Assembly (NCBI GenBank): GCA_029379385.1
Contig: CM055615.1
Coordinates: forward strand, 4,650,001-4,714,000
Reading direction: 5' to 3'
From: Quillaja saponaria
Lineage: Eukaryota; Streptophyta; Magnoliopsida; Fabales; Quillajaceae
Length of the DNA stretch: 64,000 nucleotides
A program made the position numbers and the translations under genes. Within the stretch, counting starts at the first letter, position 1; the number at the start of each line of letters is the position of its first letter. Below, one piece after another: positions 38,801 through 49,791 of this stretch. The notes under the pieces were generated by a model, which saw only the letters and a program-made list of their open reading frames with translations, was not told the DNA's origin and made no database searches.

Positions 38801-39964
38801 ACGAGGACACTGATGTGTTTGCAGTCGCTCGTGAAAGTAGTAACTCCTAGAAAAATAGTATTATCAGGAACCCTTTACCAAAACCATGTCAAGGAGGTAT
38901 TTAACATATTACATCTTGTGCGTCCAAAGTTTTTACGGCTAGAAACCTCTCGAACTATTGTCAAGCGCATTATGAGTAGAGTACATATACCGGGTGTAAG
39001 GAAACAGGTCAAGGCATGTGCAGAGGCAGCTTTCTATGACTTGGTCGAGCACACTTTACAGAAGGATACTGATTTTAAAAGGAAAGTGACCATAATAGAA
39101 GAGTTACGTGAGATGACCAGCAAGGTCCTTCACTATTATAAAGGAGATTTTCTTGATGAGCTTCCTGGTCTAGTTGATTTCACTGTGATACTCAACCTAA
39201 GTTCCAGACAGAAGCATGAAGCTGGGAAACTGAAGAAGATTACAAGGAAGTTTAGGATAAATTCTGTTGGGAGTGCTGTCTATCTTCATCCAAAGTTACA
39301 TTCTTTCACAGAGAATTCTGTCATGACTGACTCTATGATGGATGAGATGTTAGAGAGATTAGATATAAAAGATGGAGTGAAGGCAAAGTTCTTTCTCAAT
39401 ATGCTAAGCTTATGTGAGTCAGCTGGGGAGAAGCTGTTGGTATTCAGCCAATACCTCCTACCAATGAAATTTTTAGAAAGATTGGCTGTAATCACCAAGG
39501 GCTGGAGTCTTGGTAGAGAAATCTTTGTGATCACAGGAGAATCAAGTACTGAGCAGCGTGAGTGGTCTATGGAACGTTTCAACAATTCACCAGATGCCAA
39601 AGTCTTCTTTGGCTCAATCAAGGCTTGTGGGGAGGGCATATCCTTGGTGGGGGCATCCCGCATAATAATTTTGGATGTGCATCTCAATCCATCAGTGACC
39701 CGCCAAGCAATAGGCCGTGCATTCCGACCAGGTCAGCAGAAGAAAGTCTTTGTATATCGATTGGTAGCTGCTGATTCACCAGAAGAGGAAGATCATAGCA
39801 CTTGTTTCAAGAAGGAATTAATTTCAAAGATGTGGTTTGAATGGAATGAGTATTGTGGTTATCATGATTTTGAAGTTGAGACAGTTGAGGTGAAAGACTG
39901 TGGGGATCTGTTCTTGGAAAGTCCACTGTTAGGTGAAGATATAAAGGTTCTCTACAAAAGGTAG
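32815..39964 (+). CDS. DRD1: DRD1/CHR35-type SNF2 chromatin remodeller, with two frame breaks
   Basis: Five coding exons with GT-AG borders: 32815-32863, 33567-34099, 36154-36357, 37558-37713 and 38205-39964. All phases join, giving 899 codons, close to the 888 aa of Arabidopsis DRD1. DRD1 is a plant-specific SNF2 ATPase that, with DMS3 and RDM1 (DDR complex), loads RNA polymerase V in RNA-directed DNA methylation. The N-terminus is charged, with an acidic [10 protein letters not shown] stretch. Exon 4 has the paired-cysteine motif CRICGFID. Exon 5 holds the ATPase: KPHQVEGF, Walker A APGSGKTF (about residue 392), DEGH (about 506), SGTLYQNH, and motif [13 protein letters not shown] (about 814). 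The protein ends VLYKR. Two single extra bases break the frame: in the A-run 38344-38347 and in the T-run 38818-38820. Without them the exon is open. The first exon (16 codons) is the least certain part. Confidence 0.92.
34540..35100 (+). mobile_element. LINE 3'-end fragment in DRD1 intron 2
   Basis: In broken frames the plus strand reads like the extreme C-terminus of a plant LINE ORF2 (zinc-binding reverse-transcriptase tail): [44 protein letters not shown], then NSRIFNDTK and [21 protein letters not shown] pyrimidine-rich 3'-UTR-like tail with CTTAATATAATTTCTCT follows. The element is 5'-truncated, as usual for LINE insertions, and in the same direction as the host gene. Confidence 0.75.
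36358..37557. other. DRD1 intron 3, nothing recognised
   Basis: A 1.2-kb intron. About 36800-37500 is less AT-rich and may hold an old insertion, but I see no element ends or protein motifs. The 64-codon frame near 37151 has no recognisable product. Confidence 0.45.
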
Positions 39965-41103
39965 TGGCTCATTCTTGCTGATCGTCTTTTCTCAAACACA
40001 TTGCAATTACTGGGATCTTCTTTGCTAACATTTATAATATATGTTTATGTGTTTTGAATCCATGTTAGTCTCATTCTCTTAAGTCTTAATGGATGTGAGT
40101 GTAGTCCAGGTAGTTGAGTATGTTTTTCTTAAATTTTGGATACATGCAAGTGTCATTCTGCATAGATTTTAGAGTAAGAAGTGTAATTTACTCTATAATT
40201 TTGTTTATTTTATTTATTTTTTTAAAAGAAAGTTAGTTATATATAGTTGGCACCTACTGAGTATATTTCATATTAGTTAATCATTAACTTTACTATAGTG
40301 GATATCACTTGCACTCAACTCCTACCACTGAAAAATTGGGAGAAGTTGTCAACAACAATGTCAAGTGGTCAGCATGTCACAGACCATGCACCGGGATGCC
40401 TAAGTTTGCCAGCTTATGCCGTTGCATCCTCTGCCATAAGCATCCCTTGTTTCAGCTCACTAATATAGATTCCCTCCCTTGTGCATTATTTAGCTTTGAC
40501 TTGTGCTTCTGCAAAGCACCATAAAATTAACAATAATACTATATGCAGACAGTTTTCTCACAGATAAATTCGTAAGAAGTTGTGATCATTTCTGTTTTTT
40601 CTCACACGGATAAATTCGAAAGAACTAGTGATAAACTCAGCTTCCTCGGCTCTAAGGCATCCTCCCCAGGAAAAAGAAAAAAAGCTAAATGAAGCTATCA
40701 GTAAGTGTTAAGAATTTGAGTATCAGTGACATCCAAAAGCTAACACGAGGCAAAGAAATCTCAAATCCTTGAAATACCCACACCAAGTTATGTTTTAGGT
40801 CCACCAATTCTTATGCCAGTTGACAAAAAAAGGGTTCACCTCTTCTTTACATATTCTCGAAATGATAATTGAAGGCAATCCTATGGAATATCTCGAGTTA
40901 TTTTGAACAATTCTACATCTTGGCTGAGATTTCTTATTAAATCTATGCACATGTTCACAACAACTAGTTACATAACAAAATTTATAAGATGCAAATTGAA
41001 TGGTCGTAGACTTAAAAGCTTTGAAGGCACTATACTTTTAATTTTGTACGATTTTCTTCTTTCTATTTCAATGTTTACCAGAAAATATCACATCAAATGG
41101 CAA
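39965..41103. other. Convergent 3' spacer between DRD1 and the protease gene
   Basis: Holds the 3'-UTRs of two genes transcribed towards each other. The frames at 40309-40524 and 40903-41124 match nothing known to me. A short imperfect repeat (CACAGATAAATTCGTAAGAA and CACGGATAAATTCGAAAGAA) occurs near 40559 and 40604. Confidence 0.5.
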
Positions 41104-44067
41104 TCAAAACATCCATCTTGGTGAAGAATGAATAGGACTTTGCCGTGGTCTATTTGGCTGCTCTAAGCTGTTACGCTTCTTCATGACTGAGGAGACAGTT
41201 GGACTGAAGTATTCATTACTCCTTTGAGAAGTTGCCCCTTGTGAATACATTTTCCTCCCATGAATTAAACTCCTCTGCTTTTCTAGCATGGCCCTGCGAG
41301 CTGCTACTGGGTTCCTATGGACAGCTCCCCATCTGTTGTAACTAACACAACTCTGACTTCTCCCTACTTGCTGAAACTTTACCTCTCTAGGGCTCTTGTA
41401 GTTCCGACTCTCAGCAGTTTCTGCAGAGTACATGGTCTCCCCCTCACTGCTATAACCATCATGCAACTCTGAAACTTCTATAGGAGATGAACTTTGGACC
41501 TCGCTTTGACCTCCATTTACAGAACCTGTGGAGGCAGTCTCAGCATCTGGAATAAGACTAGTCAACCCTCTATCCTTAATTTCTTGTTCTTTCAACAGTT
41601 TATCAGGCAAAGATTCCTTGACATAGTTCTTGTCAGATTCTTGATGCAGTTGTTTGGCTGACTGTGGTAAAACTGCAGGTTTAGCAATCCTTGGAGGGAA
41701 ATTTATGTCCAGAAGCTGGATTTGGCCTCTCTCCTTTTTCCTGAGAGGTACAGCAGTTAACCTTGGCGATTCATATATTTCTGGGGTAGGAATTCCTTGT
41801 AAGTGAGTAGCATTTGGATCAGTCACTAACGCATGTTCTTCAACAAAGTTTGCACCAGTAGGAACAGCTAGGTCCCTTATACCTTGTCTCTAAAACTATA
41901 CATGATGAAGACAGGGGTGCCATTATTATCAGCCTCAGTTGACTTGAAAACCTGTCGCAGTGAGAAAGAAGCACAAGAATGCTCACTCTTCTGTCCTGTA
42001 GACATCAACCTGATAAGTGGTAATTTTGGTTTGTTAAGCTCATCAAGGCTGCCTTCCCAATGCTGGTTCAACCAATCACAAATGACAGGGATGGGTATGC
42101 CAAATTGCATAGGATGATCCTTCTTCCAAGATGAGGATGATGATGAAGAAGTTGAAGAGGATTTAGTATTCGGAGATGTGGCTAGTTTCATTGGATCACA
42201 GATCATAAATGCTAGATTGCCATGTACATCAAATCCAGCAGATCCTGGGCTCCATATAACACCATCAGTTGAAAGTTTTATGAGATTGTCAGTGCCTATG
42301 ACAACCTTTCCTTCACCAATTGTGAGTTCCTGTTTAGCTGTATAGCCTAAAAGGTAAACTACACTACCCAGATCCAGATTTGGTTTTGAACAGATTTTCA
42401 AACACTGAGGGTGCTGCCCCAGGGCATTAGAATCTCCATCCTATGGCATCCAAACCCACTATTGTAAGATCTAAAACGGAGCTAGTAACGAAAAACCTGC
42501 AACCAGGTGAAATGAATAAGAAAACATAATAATCTTTGAAGGTCAGCACAACTTGTGACTCATGCATCACATCTCTTAAGGAAATAGAGAATTTCCAAGA
42601 GATAACCATGAATGGCTAGAGACTGATATTTCCCAACTAGAAAGTGATCTATTTTACATGCTTAAGGAAATGAGATCTGTAAATAGTTAACATCTTTATA
42701 GTAGCCAAGAACTAGACAGCCAAAATTGAAAGAAAATTTCAGTACCACAAGGTTACCAGAAATTACGTGTCAGCTTTGAGTGAACTAGGTTATTTCTTTT
42801 GATGTTATCATGAATCTAATATGAAAAATACAAGAGAAAAATGGAGGATTTAAATCAGTCCCCTTCCCCGTGTTTGCAGTTGACACAAGTATTAAAAAAA
42901 TAAAAAAACCATATTTTCATCTTTTGGTTTGTGGCAAGACAATGCCATTAGATCATATTTAAAGATTGTGTTATTACATGACAAAAAACTATAGGATATT
43001 CGTTTGTTTGGTCTGTTCTCTATTCTTTTCTTCTTCTTTTTCTGTGGATAGGAGTGGTACATCATTCTCGTGTGGTGGCAATTTATAAGTGTTAAATATG
43101 TGCTTGGATCATGAAAGAAGAATTCCTTTACCTCACAAAACCAATTCTTCCAAGTCTTCATCAAAGTTTTGAAGGATTTCTAAATAATATCAGGAATAGT
43201 AACTGTGCTTTAGCAAGTTTGAAAGGTAATCATCTGAGAGATGATGATTTCTAAGATGGGAATGGGTACACAATTTCTGGAAATTATTATCTGGTTTGCT
43301 TGTGTTCCCAACTTCCTACAGGGTGTGCTACTTAAAGCCTCAACTCAAAACAACTGAACCCCACATCCAAAAGCTATATTATCATATTTCCAAATGAAGT
43401 AACTACATAACTTCACGATACTCCTACAACCCAATAGGTAACATAACTGCAACTTAATCAATATTAATGACTTCCACAGATTCACTGCACATTTGCATCA
43501 TACATGTAGAAAAGATCAAGGACCCCTGCACAATGAATTAGTAAAAACAAATTTTTCAATGAAGACTGAGAAAACTTTAGGAAAAGAATATAAACCAAAA
43601 GTATAGCACTGGGTAGCACGAAAGGAAAATTTTCAACTTTCAACTGGGCCTACTACAAGCCACATTGCTGAACAGTTCCTATACAAAACCCAGAATGCAA
43701 AAAGTCGACATCACTCAAAAATCCCAATTTCAATCAAGTTCCCTATCTTTGTCAAACAGTTTTAACAGAATGCAAACATTAAAGTACTGAAATAATAAAA
43801 AAATTGGAACCTGTGAGGAACTAGACTTGCAGCCACGCCATTCTGTAGCCGGATCTCCGAACTCTCAGCGGCAACCACCGACGGGAGATTAGCGTGGGTA
43901 GTCAAAAGCAGGTTGCGGTGGATTAAGAACCCAGTACCCGATACTCCATTAGCAATACCCGAAATTCTCACCATGGACTGACCTTTACCGGAGCAAATAG
44001 TGACTTTCACTCTCTCGGTTTTGCTCCCTCCCTTACAGAAGCACCAAGATTCTCTGAGAATACCCAT
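41104..44067 (-). CDS. Trypsin-fold protease family protein, uncharacterised, with two frame breaks
   Basis: Two coding exons: 43811-44067 and 41104-42496, joined in phase (AG+G gives Arg86) and encoding about 549 aa after frame correction. The N-terminal 180 residues form a trypsin-like fold with a plausible triad: His58 in LLTTHANLPS, Asp95 in SVLDLTIVGLD and Ser171 in SPGSAGFD. The rest is a low-complexity serine run, then SLDELNKPKLPLIRLMSTG, then a long polar tail with PTPEIYESPRLTAVP and QIQLLDINFPPRI, ending SSPRWMF. No signal peptide is seen, so it is probably intracellular. A one-base gain at CC 42440-42441 (just after the Asp motif) and a one-base loss at 41882-41883 break the frame; both are at homopolymers. 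The role is unknown. It is not obviously a Deg/HtrA protease and I do not assign it to the NAL1 group. Confidence 0.85.
42497..43810. other. Protease gene intron
   Basis: A 1.3-kb intron with acceptor TTGCAG just above 42496 and donor GTTCCA just below 43811. The donor is a weak match to the usual GTAAGT. No further exon or element is evident. Confidence 0.6.
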
Positions 44068-44460
44068 TTTCTATGGGTTTGGGAATAATGGGGTGCATTC
44101 AGAAAGTTGGATCTACCAACTTAAGCATTTAAGGTTCCATTGTAATGGGTTCTGGGAAAATGCCTTGGCATGAATGAAAGCGAGAGAAGGAGGGAAAGAG
44201 AAAGAGAGCCAAAGGGAGACAGAGAGACGAGATGGTCGTGAAATGAGTAAAGGGGTGGGGATGTATTTGAGCTGGAATATTGGGAAAAAGGAAAGTTTTG
44301 TCTCTGAGACTGGAAAAGGGAGAGATAGAGTTAATGTGTGAGTAAAAAAAAAGGCGAAATGCTGGATCACTGGTTGTCTGTGGGATGACTGCATTGACTG
44401 ATCACTAGACGAGAGCAGACGAGGTTGAACTTTGAATGACTCGGGGGACACGAAGCTTGA
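44068..44460 (-). promoter_or_regulatory. 5'-UTR and promoter-proximal region of the protease gene
   Basis: Upstream of the ATG at 44067 the minus strand has a long pyrimidine-rich (CT) stretch around 44165-44240 (GA-rich on the plus strand). That is typical of plant 5' leaders and core promoters. The exact start site is not visible. Confidence 0.45.
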
Positions 44461-47400
44461 GCCTTAGACCAATGAAATCTTTTGACCAAAAAAAAAAAAA
44501 AAATCTAATGAAATGTTTTTGCATCACCAATTTAGTTTTATAGTAAATTACAAGTTCTGTTTCCAAATTTAACAAAATGACACTAATACTCAAATTTAGA
44601 TAGATAACACTTGCATTTCTTATTTTATGAATTTTTTATAGTGTGTTTGAAATAAGATATAAAAAAATTTATTTCATTTAACATGAATTAAATTGTTTAA
44701 TTCATTGAAAATGAATTCTGTTATTTTGAATGAAGATTATGGAATTTATTCTAATTCTTTTAGTCAAAAGAAATGAAGAATTTATTTTTGTTTAAGTATT
44801 TTCTGATACTGTCAAATTTTTAATTAAAATTAGCATTGACTAATTAAAAATATAAAGACCTGGAGGAGAGATTAATTATTGTTCAATAAATCAAAGACAA
44901 ATTTGAGGGAAAAAAAATTTGTAATTAGTTAGATGAATATTTGAAATGAAGTGATAGTGACTCTATCGGTTTATCTAAATGAAAGGTACGTGTAATATTA
45001 AAGATAAAAATGTCATTTGAGGTAGATAAAATAATAAATTATCTCAAATAATTTTATAAAGTAAAATCCAAACTATTTGGTGTGAAATTTATAATTAAAT
45101 AAAATATGGATTTCAAATGAATCTACACCAATTCATTTGTTTCAAACAAAAAATATAATTGAATTACATTTTTTAGGTATTTGAAACACTCTTAGTTCAT
45201 GAATAAAATATACTTTTTATTCTTAATTTTTAAAACATAAATTCAAAAAAAAATATAGTTTTCAATATTCAAAAATAATTTAGTTTTTTCTAAACAGAAT
45301 TATAATAACCAATAAGCAATTTAGGGAGTTATAAAAGCTAAGATTTTGAACAATAAGTTAATAACTCATTAATTTTTTCGAGCACTTTCTCTTCTCTCGT
45401 TTGTTAAATCAATAAATTCGTTGATTTTTTGTCCATTTTAATTGAATGTGATTCATAACTGGAACAAAGTAAATATTAAAATTAAACTAAGTGAATATCA
45501 TGATTTGATTTGAGAGTTGTGATAATTTTTATTATTCTGCAAAAATTTCATTTCTGATTTCAATGAAAATGAAGAAATTATTGTATTTTGACTGATAAAA
45601 TACTCTACAAATTCAAATAAGTGTGTGTTTGTTGTAAGTAAATAAATTTTCATCAACCTAATATTGTTTTAGATATATCATATTACCAAGTTTATGTTTT
45701 AAAATTGATAAAAGATGAAATAAAAATATTTCACAGGACAAAAAATATATTTATCTTAAATTTTTAATTATTAATGTTAGTTCCTTAAATCTCGAATCTA
45801 TAGCCTTAACCAAATTAACATGACTTTCAGAAGGGAACAGCACTGCTTTTTTTTTGGTTCCATTCAGCAACATTATCTTTATGAGTGTAACAAATTGTAT
45901 ATTTTCCCGTAAGAGTTGAAATTTCTACACCCACATATCTATTATGTCATCAAGATATTTCGAGTACCCTTGATGTTGATGCAAAATGTCTTCATGTCCA
46001 GTATAATAACATTTTATCAAAGTTGAAAAAATATCAGATATATAAAAAAAGTATATTATTTATTTATATATATATATTAAATAACTAATTAGAAAGAAAT
46101 CTCATTCGCATACAATTCGAGAATTTTAAATATTTATTCTCACAAGTACAAAATTTAAGATTACAAATTTAAAATGCAAATTTTTCACTAAAAATTTGGT
46201 TCGAACGGTTAGTACCTGTCTTTCCATCTCTTAATGTCATGTTCGAGTACTTTTAATGTACCAAAAAAATTGCACATTATATATATATGAATGTTTAAAA
46301 TTGTTATACTAAACATAAAGATCTTTGATATCAAGACATATTACCTTCTAAATTAGATTCTAAAAAATAGTATTGTATCATCGATAGCTTAGCTTCAAGT
46401 AGTTAGTACTAACAAAAAACAAATAAATAAATAAAAAGACCTTGAGTGATCTAGCAGCACCTATTATCCCTCTCATCCTAAAGATAAGAAAAAAAAATGT
46501 AATGAACAAACTTACAATAAAATAAATTAATTATAACATGATTATTCAAAAACTCATAACCAAATTTCTTCTTACATGTGGAGGGATTGGTTTTGCTGGT
46601 TTATAATTAGAATTTTCTATTCAAAATGTTCATTCATTTATTTTTCTTTTGATTTTCAAATAAAAAACAAAAATCTTTTTCCTACTGTTTCATTTGCACT
46701 CAATTTTTTTCTCTTTCGTTTTTATATCTTCCCAAATATAACAATATTTCTTGGTTGTATGGTCTTTGTTCTCATGCCATGAGGCTTATCTCTAAAAAAA
46801 ATCACACTAGAAGAAAACAAAAGAAAAACATAATTATAAATTCTAAATATTGGGAATATGCCGAGTTCAACATATCACATGAATAACACATCACATGATG
46901 AGTAAGAGTGTTCTAACTTCTAATAACCATTGAAGTTGATAGATATAAACCACTCAATTGTCAACACCAAATTCCAATAAATGGCAACCTAAGCCTACCC
47001 AATCATTGGAGTCATTACTCAAACATGTTTTTCCATTAATTTCATCATAATGAACCGGCTATTCAAAGCAAATGGCCTTTTGCATGTGACATGTCTCCCT
47101 TCTTTCCCATTCAGTTGTGGATATTTTGAAATCAACACTATCTTGTTATTGATTATTTGCTTCAGATAAGTAGATGTTAGATATCCAATTAGCACTAATT
47201 TTATCATTATATGATATATGATATATGTCTCTTTTTTCTATCAGGCAAGTCTCAAAGCAAACATTAAACTTCATTCATCAAACATCTTTTACAAGTGGGA
47301 ATACTACAGACAGATTGGGAAAGATCCAAGTTCATATGCTCAATTAAAAATTTCTTGCAGCCGTCCTCAGACTATCACCTACATTGTCTTCATGATTCTT

Positions 47401-47680
47401 TCCATAATATATTTTCTTCTTCAACTCACACCATGAGTTTATGTCCTACCCCTAAACTGACTGAATTTTTTTTTTTTTTTTTTTTTGTGTGAAAGAAAAT
47501 GAATTTGTTTACTCTCTTTGCTGGTGCAACTATGATGTCTTCATGATTCGTCAAAGAATCAACATCCATTGGAATTGAATTAGCTTCAATACCACATACT
47601 TATATCCCAAACATGAACTTCATTCATCAGACATATCTTAAGTTACATAGTTGTTCTACCGAATCATTGTTCAATTCAGT
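44461..47680. other. Intergenic AT-rich DNA
   Basis: Mostly AT-rich with no exon. At 46198-46256 a stretch with AACGGTTAGTACCTGTC, followed by ATGTTCGAGTAC, resembles the A and B boxes of a tRNA-derived SINE, but it is too short to be sure. A T-run lies at 47467-47486. The frames near 46576 and 47218 have no recognisable product. Confidence 0.45.
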
Positions 47681-47684
47681 AATT

Positions 47685-47927
47685 CTACTTCCAAGCAAGT
47701 TCCGCATATAATGGTTCTTCTGGATGTAACTTCACTTTAAGTTTTTCAGTCTTCATCTTTCTCTGTCTGACTTCCCTACAGATTGAAGAAAGCAATCCAT
47801 GTTCTAGCAAAACTCTCAATATCCCAGTAATTAGCACATCAAAATGCATGTATCTCATTCGTACTTCTGACAATTCAAGATGCTCTTCAGAAATTCTTGT
47901 TATCATTGAAAGAAGTAGGTCATCCAT
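47685..47927 (-). CDS. Unrecognised 80-codon open frame
   Basis: Reads on the minus strand from ATG at 47927 to TAG. The translation is helical and charged (ISEEHLELSEVRMRYMHFDV), with a K/E-rich end. Less AT-rich than its surroundings, it may be a fragment of a retroelement or an old gene piece. I see no domain and no upstream exon in frame. It is only about 400 bp beyond the 3' end of the DPMS3 gene on the same strand, yet nothing ties the two. Confidence 0.2.
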   Translation of the reverse strand: MDDLLLSMITRISEEHLELSEVRMRYMHFDVLITGILRVLLEHGLLSSICREVRQRKMKTEKLKVKLHPEEPLYAELAWK

Positions 47928-48328
47928 TATGTTGAGGTAGGCGATTAATTACTTACAACCACTCTACATCCCAAGTTTGGGTCAAGTATAAAGTAGCTCG
48001 TTGAGGAATACAGTCAATGTTCAGAAACTACCACTAAACATGACAAAGAGGCAAATCACTCAGCACTCAACTGTCCATTTCAAAAAAAGAAAAAAAAATT
48101 GGATAAATCTGCCTGCAAATATCACCAGCTTACAAAATTCATCACCTCATCACAATCGAAAACACCAACTACAGTCACCAAAATCCCGAGCTTTCCCCAC
48201 ACTTGCACTAATGTGGAAAAGCCCTTCGTAACTACTCATCAGATGTTAATATTCTTTCAATTTGTATGACGGCAATTCTAACTCGCCAGCTTGCTGCATT
48301 GCTGTGTAATTGAGCAAACTTGCACAAT

Positions 48329-49791
48329 TCAAGCATCCACTACATCAGTTGGAATCACATCAACTCCTTTTTGCTTCAGATATTGCTTAGCCTCAACAAT
48401 GTCCTGCAAAAGAAACAATAGTTAACAACCTCTAGAAGCATGTCAAGGAATGAACTTCAATACTCAACCCTGAATTTTGATTTTCTTTCTTCTTTTATTT
48501 TAAAGAGGGTGTTGATGAGGAATCCAGTAATGTATTTCATAATAAAATCTATTGATTAGTACCCCTCTTATGCTCTCCCTTTTTAGCAGTGGGAAGGTAG
48601 ATGGATTCAGTTATGTGTATGCAATAAATAAATTGTGCTTAGGGTGATTTTCTCTTTTTGTTTTGGAGATTGGCGGCTCACACGCAAAAACACAACCCAT
48701 TGAGTCTCGAATCCATGATCTCCCACTCCACCTTGTTCCCGAAGGGAAGGGGCCATCAGATGCAATGAAAATTTCAAATGTATGAAGTATGGTAAATAAT
48801 AAACATAATGCTTAACAAAATCTTCTGCAGCAGGACAAACAAAAGAGTTTCATTGTTCTACTAAATTGAAATTTCTTTTGTAATAGCTTACCAAGTATCA
48901 ATGTTGTTTTAGTTTTTGATTATGTATTTATATATTTTGGGAGAGGGGAGCTCCTGGAATATAAAAGCCAATTTATCTCTAATTTGGTACCTAAGAAAGT
49001 GGTATACAGTGTGCTACAACAACAGAGCACTAAAGGACAAAGCAACCACCATCACCACATAACCTTTACATAGTTGCTGACAGTTGCGACCACAAATTGA
49101 CCAATACAAAATGAAGAGTCTCTCGTCAAAGATATTGGAGGGAAACAAATATATTTTTGTATATGTAGACCCACATCTCATAAGACTAATTCTAAAATAT
49201 ATTAGTTGACCTTTCCCAATTGTTTCTCCAAAATTACAAATGTTTCACTTCATAAAATGGTGAGCTTAGTTCAAAGAAACAGAATGTCAAGTTATTGTAG
49301 CAGATAACAGTAGATGCACACACATGGACTGCGAACAACGACAAACGTTCACACCCACCAACACAGCACTGTAAAAGACTTCTACCATAGTAAGAGATGG
49401 AAATGTTAAGTCAACACAAACTTAAACTAAATTACCTGCTGCAGAAGCAGGGCTTCTTGAGGACAGGTTGGAAATTGCATTAGACCAACTCCAACCATTA
49501 ATAGACCATAGCATCCTAAAGACACAACAAAATAGATGGGTAGCTGGGCAGAAGATGAAAACATGAAATGGTAAGCATTTCCTTCAATAAGTTTGAACAA
49601 AGATTAACACAAAAAAAAAAAAAAAGGATAACAAAGGGAGAGAATGGTGGTGAAGGGGCCAGGGGTTAGAAGCAATGATTTCCACTTACCAGCCAAGTAT
49701 GGCTCTGTGGAACTATAGAAGTTTGCAAAAGGCCAACCCACAAAGCAGAGACAGCTACTAACAACGTCATAATCTTCACAATGTGCTTCAT
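48329..49791 (-). CDS. DPMS3: Dolichol-phosphate mannosyltransferase subunit 3
   Basis: Three short coding exons, all phase 0: 49690-49791 (34 codons), 49436-49543 (36 codons) and 48329-48403 (24 codons plus stop), giving 94 aa, about family length. The first transmembrane helix is near residues 5-24 (IVKIMTLLVAVSALWVGLLQ). The second is near 36-56 (PIYFVVSLGCYGLLMVGVGL). They are followed by QFPTCPQEALLL and a cytosolic tail DIVEAKQYLKQKGVDVIPTD. DPM3 anchors the catalytic DPM1 subunit in the ER membrane, where dolichol-phosphate-mannose is made for N-glycans, GPI anchors and mannosylation. The start is set by MKHIVKI, conserved in plants. Splice sites are canonical (donors GTAAGT and GTAATT; acceptors GCCCAG and TTGCAG). 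No defect is seen. Confidence 0.93.
48655..48760 (-). repeat. Possible SINE fragment in a DPMS3 intron
   Basis: On the minus strand GGGAGATCATGGATTCGAGA and the bases after it resemble a B box with its flank, as in tRNA-derived SINEs of plants. It lies in the intron between exons 2 and 3. No clear A box or tail is visible. Confidence 0.3.

Noticed and set aside
38780..38870. Second SNF2 protein starting at an internal ATG in exon 5
   Set aside because: The motifs continue directly from the preceding frame once one extra T is removed, so this is one gene with a frame break and not two genes.
38595..39687. Minus-strand frames within DRD1 exon 5
   Set aside because: They are antisense shadows; the plus strand encodes all conserved SNF2 motifs.
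41884..42117. 77-codon plus-strand frame in the protease gene
   Set aside because: It is antisense to an exon with clear family motifs.
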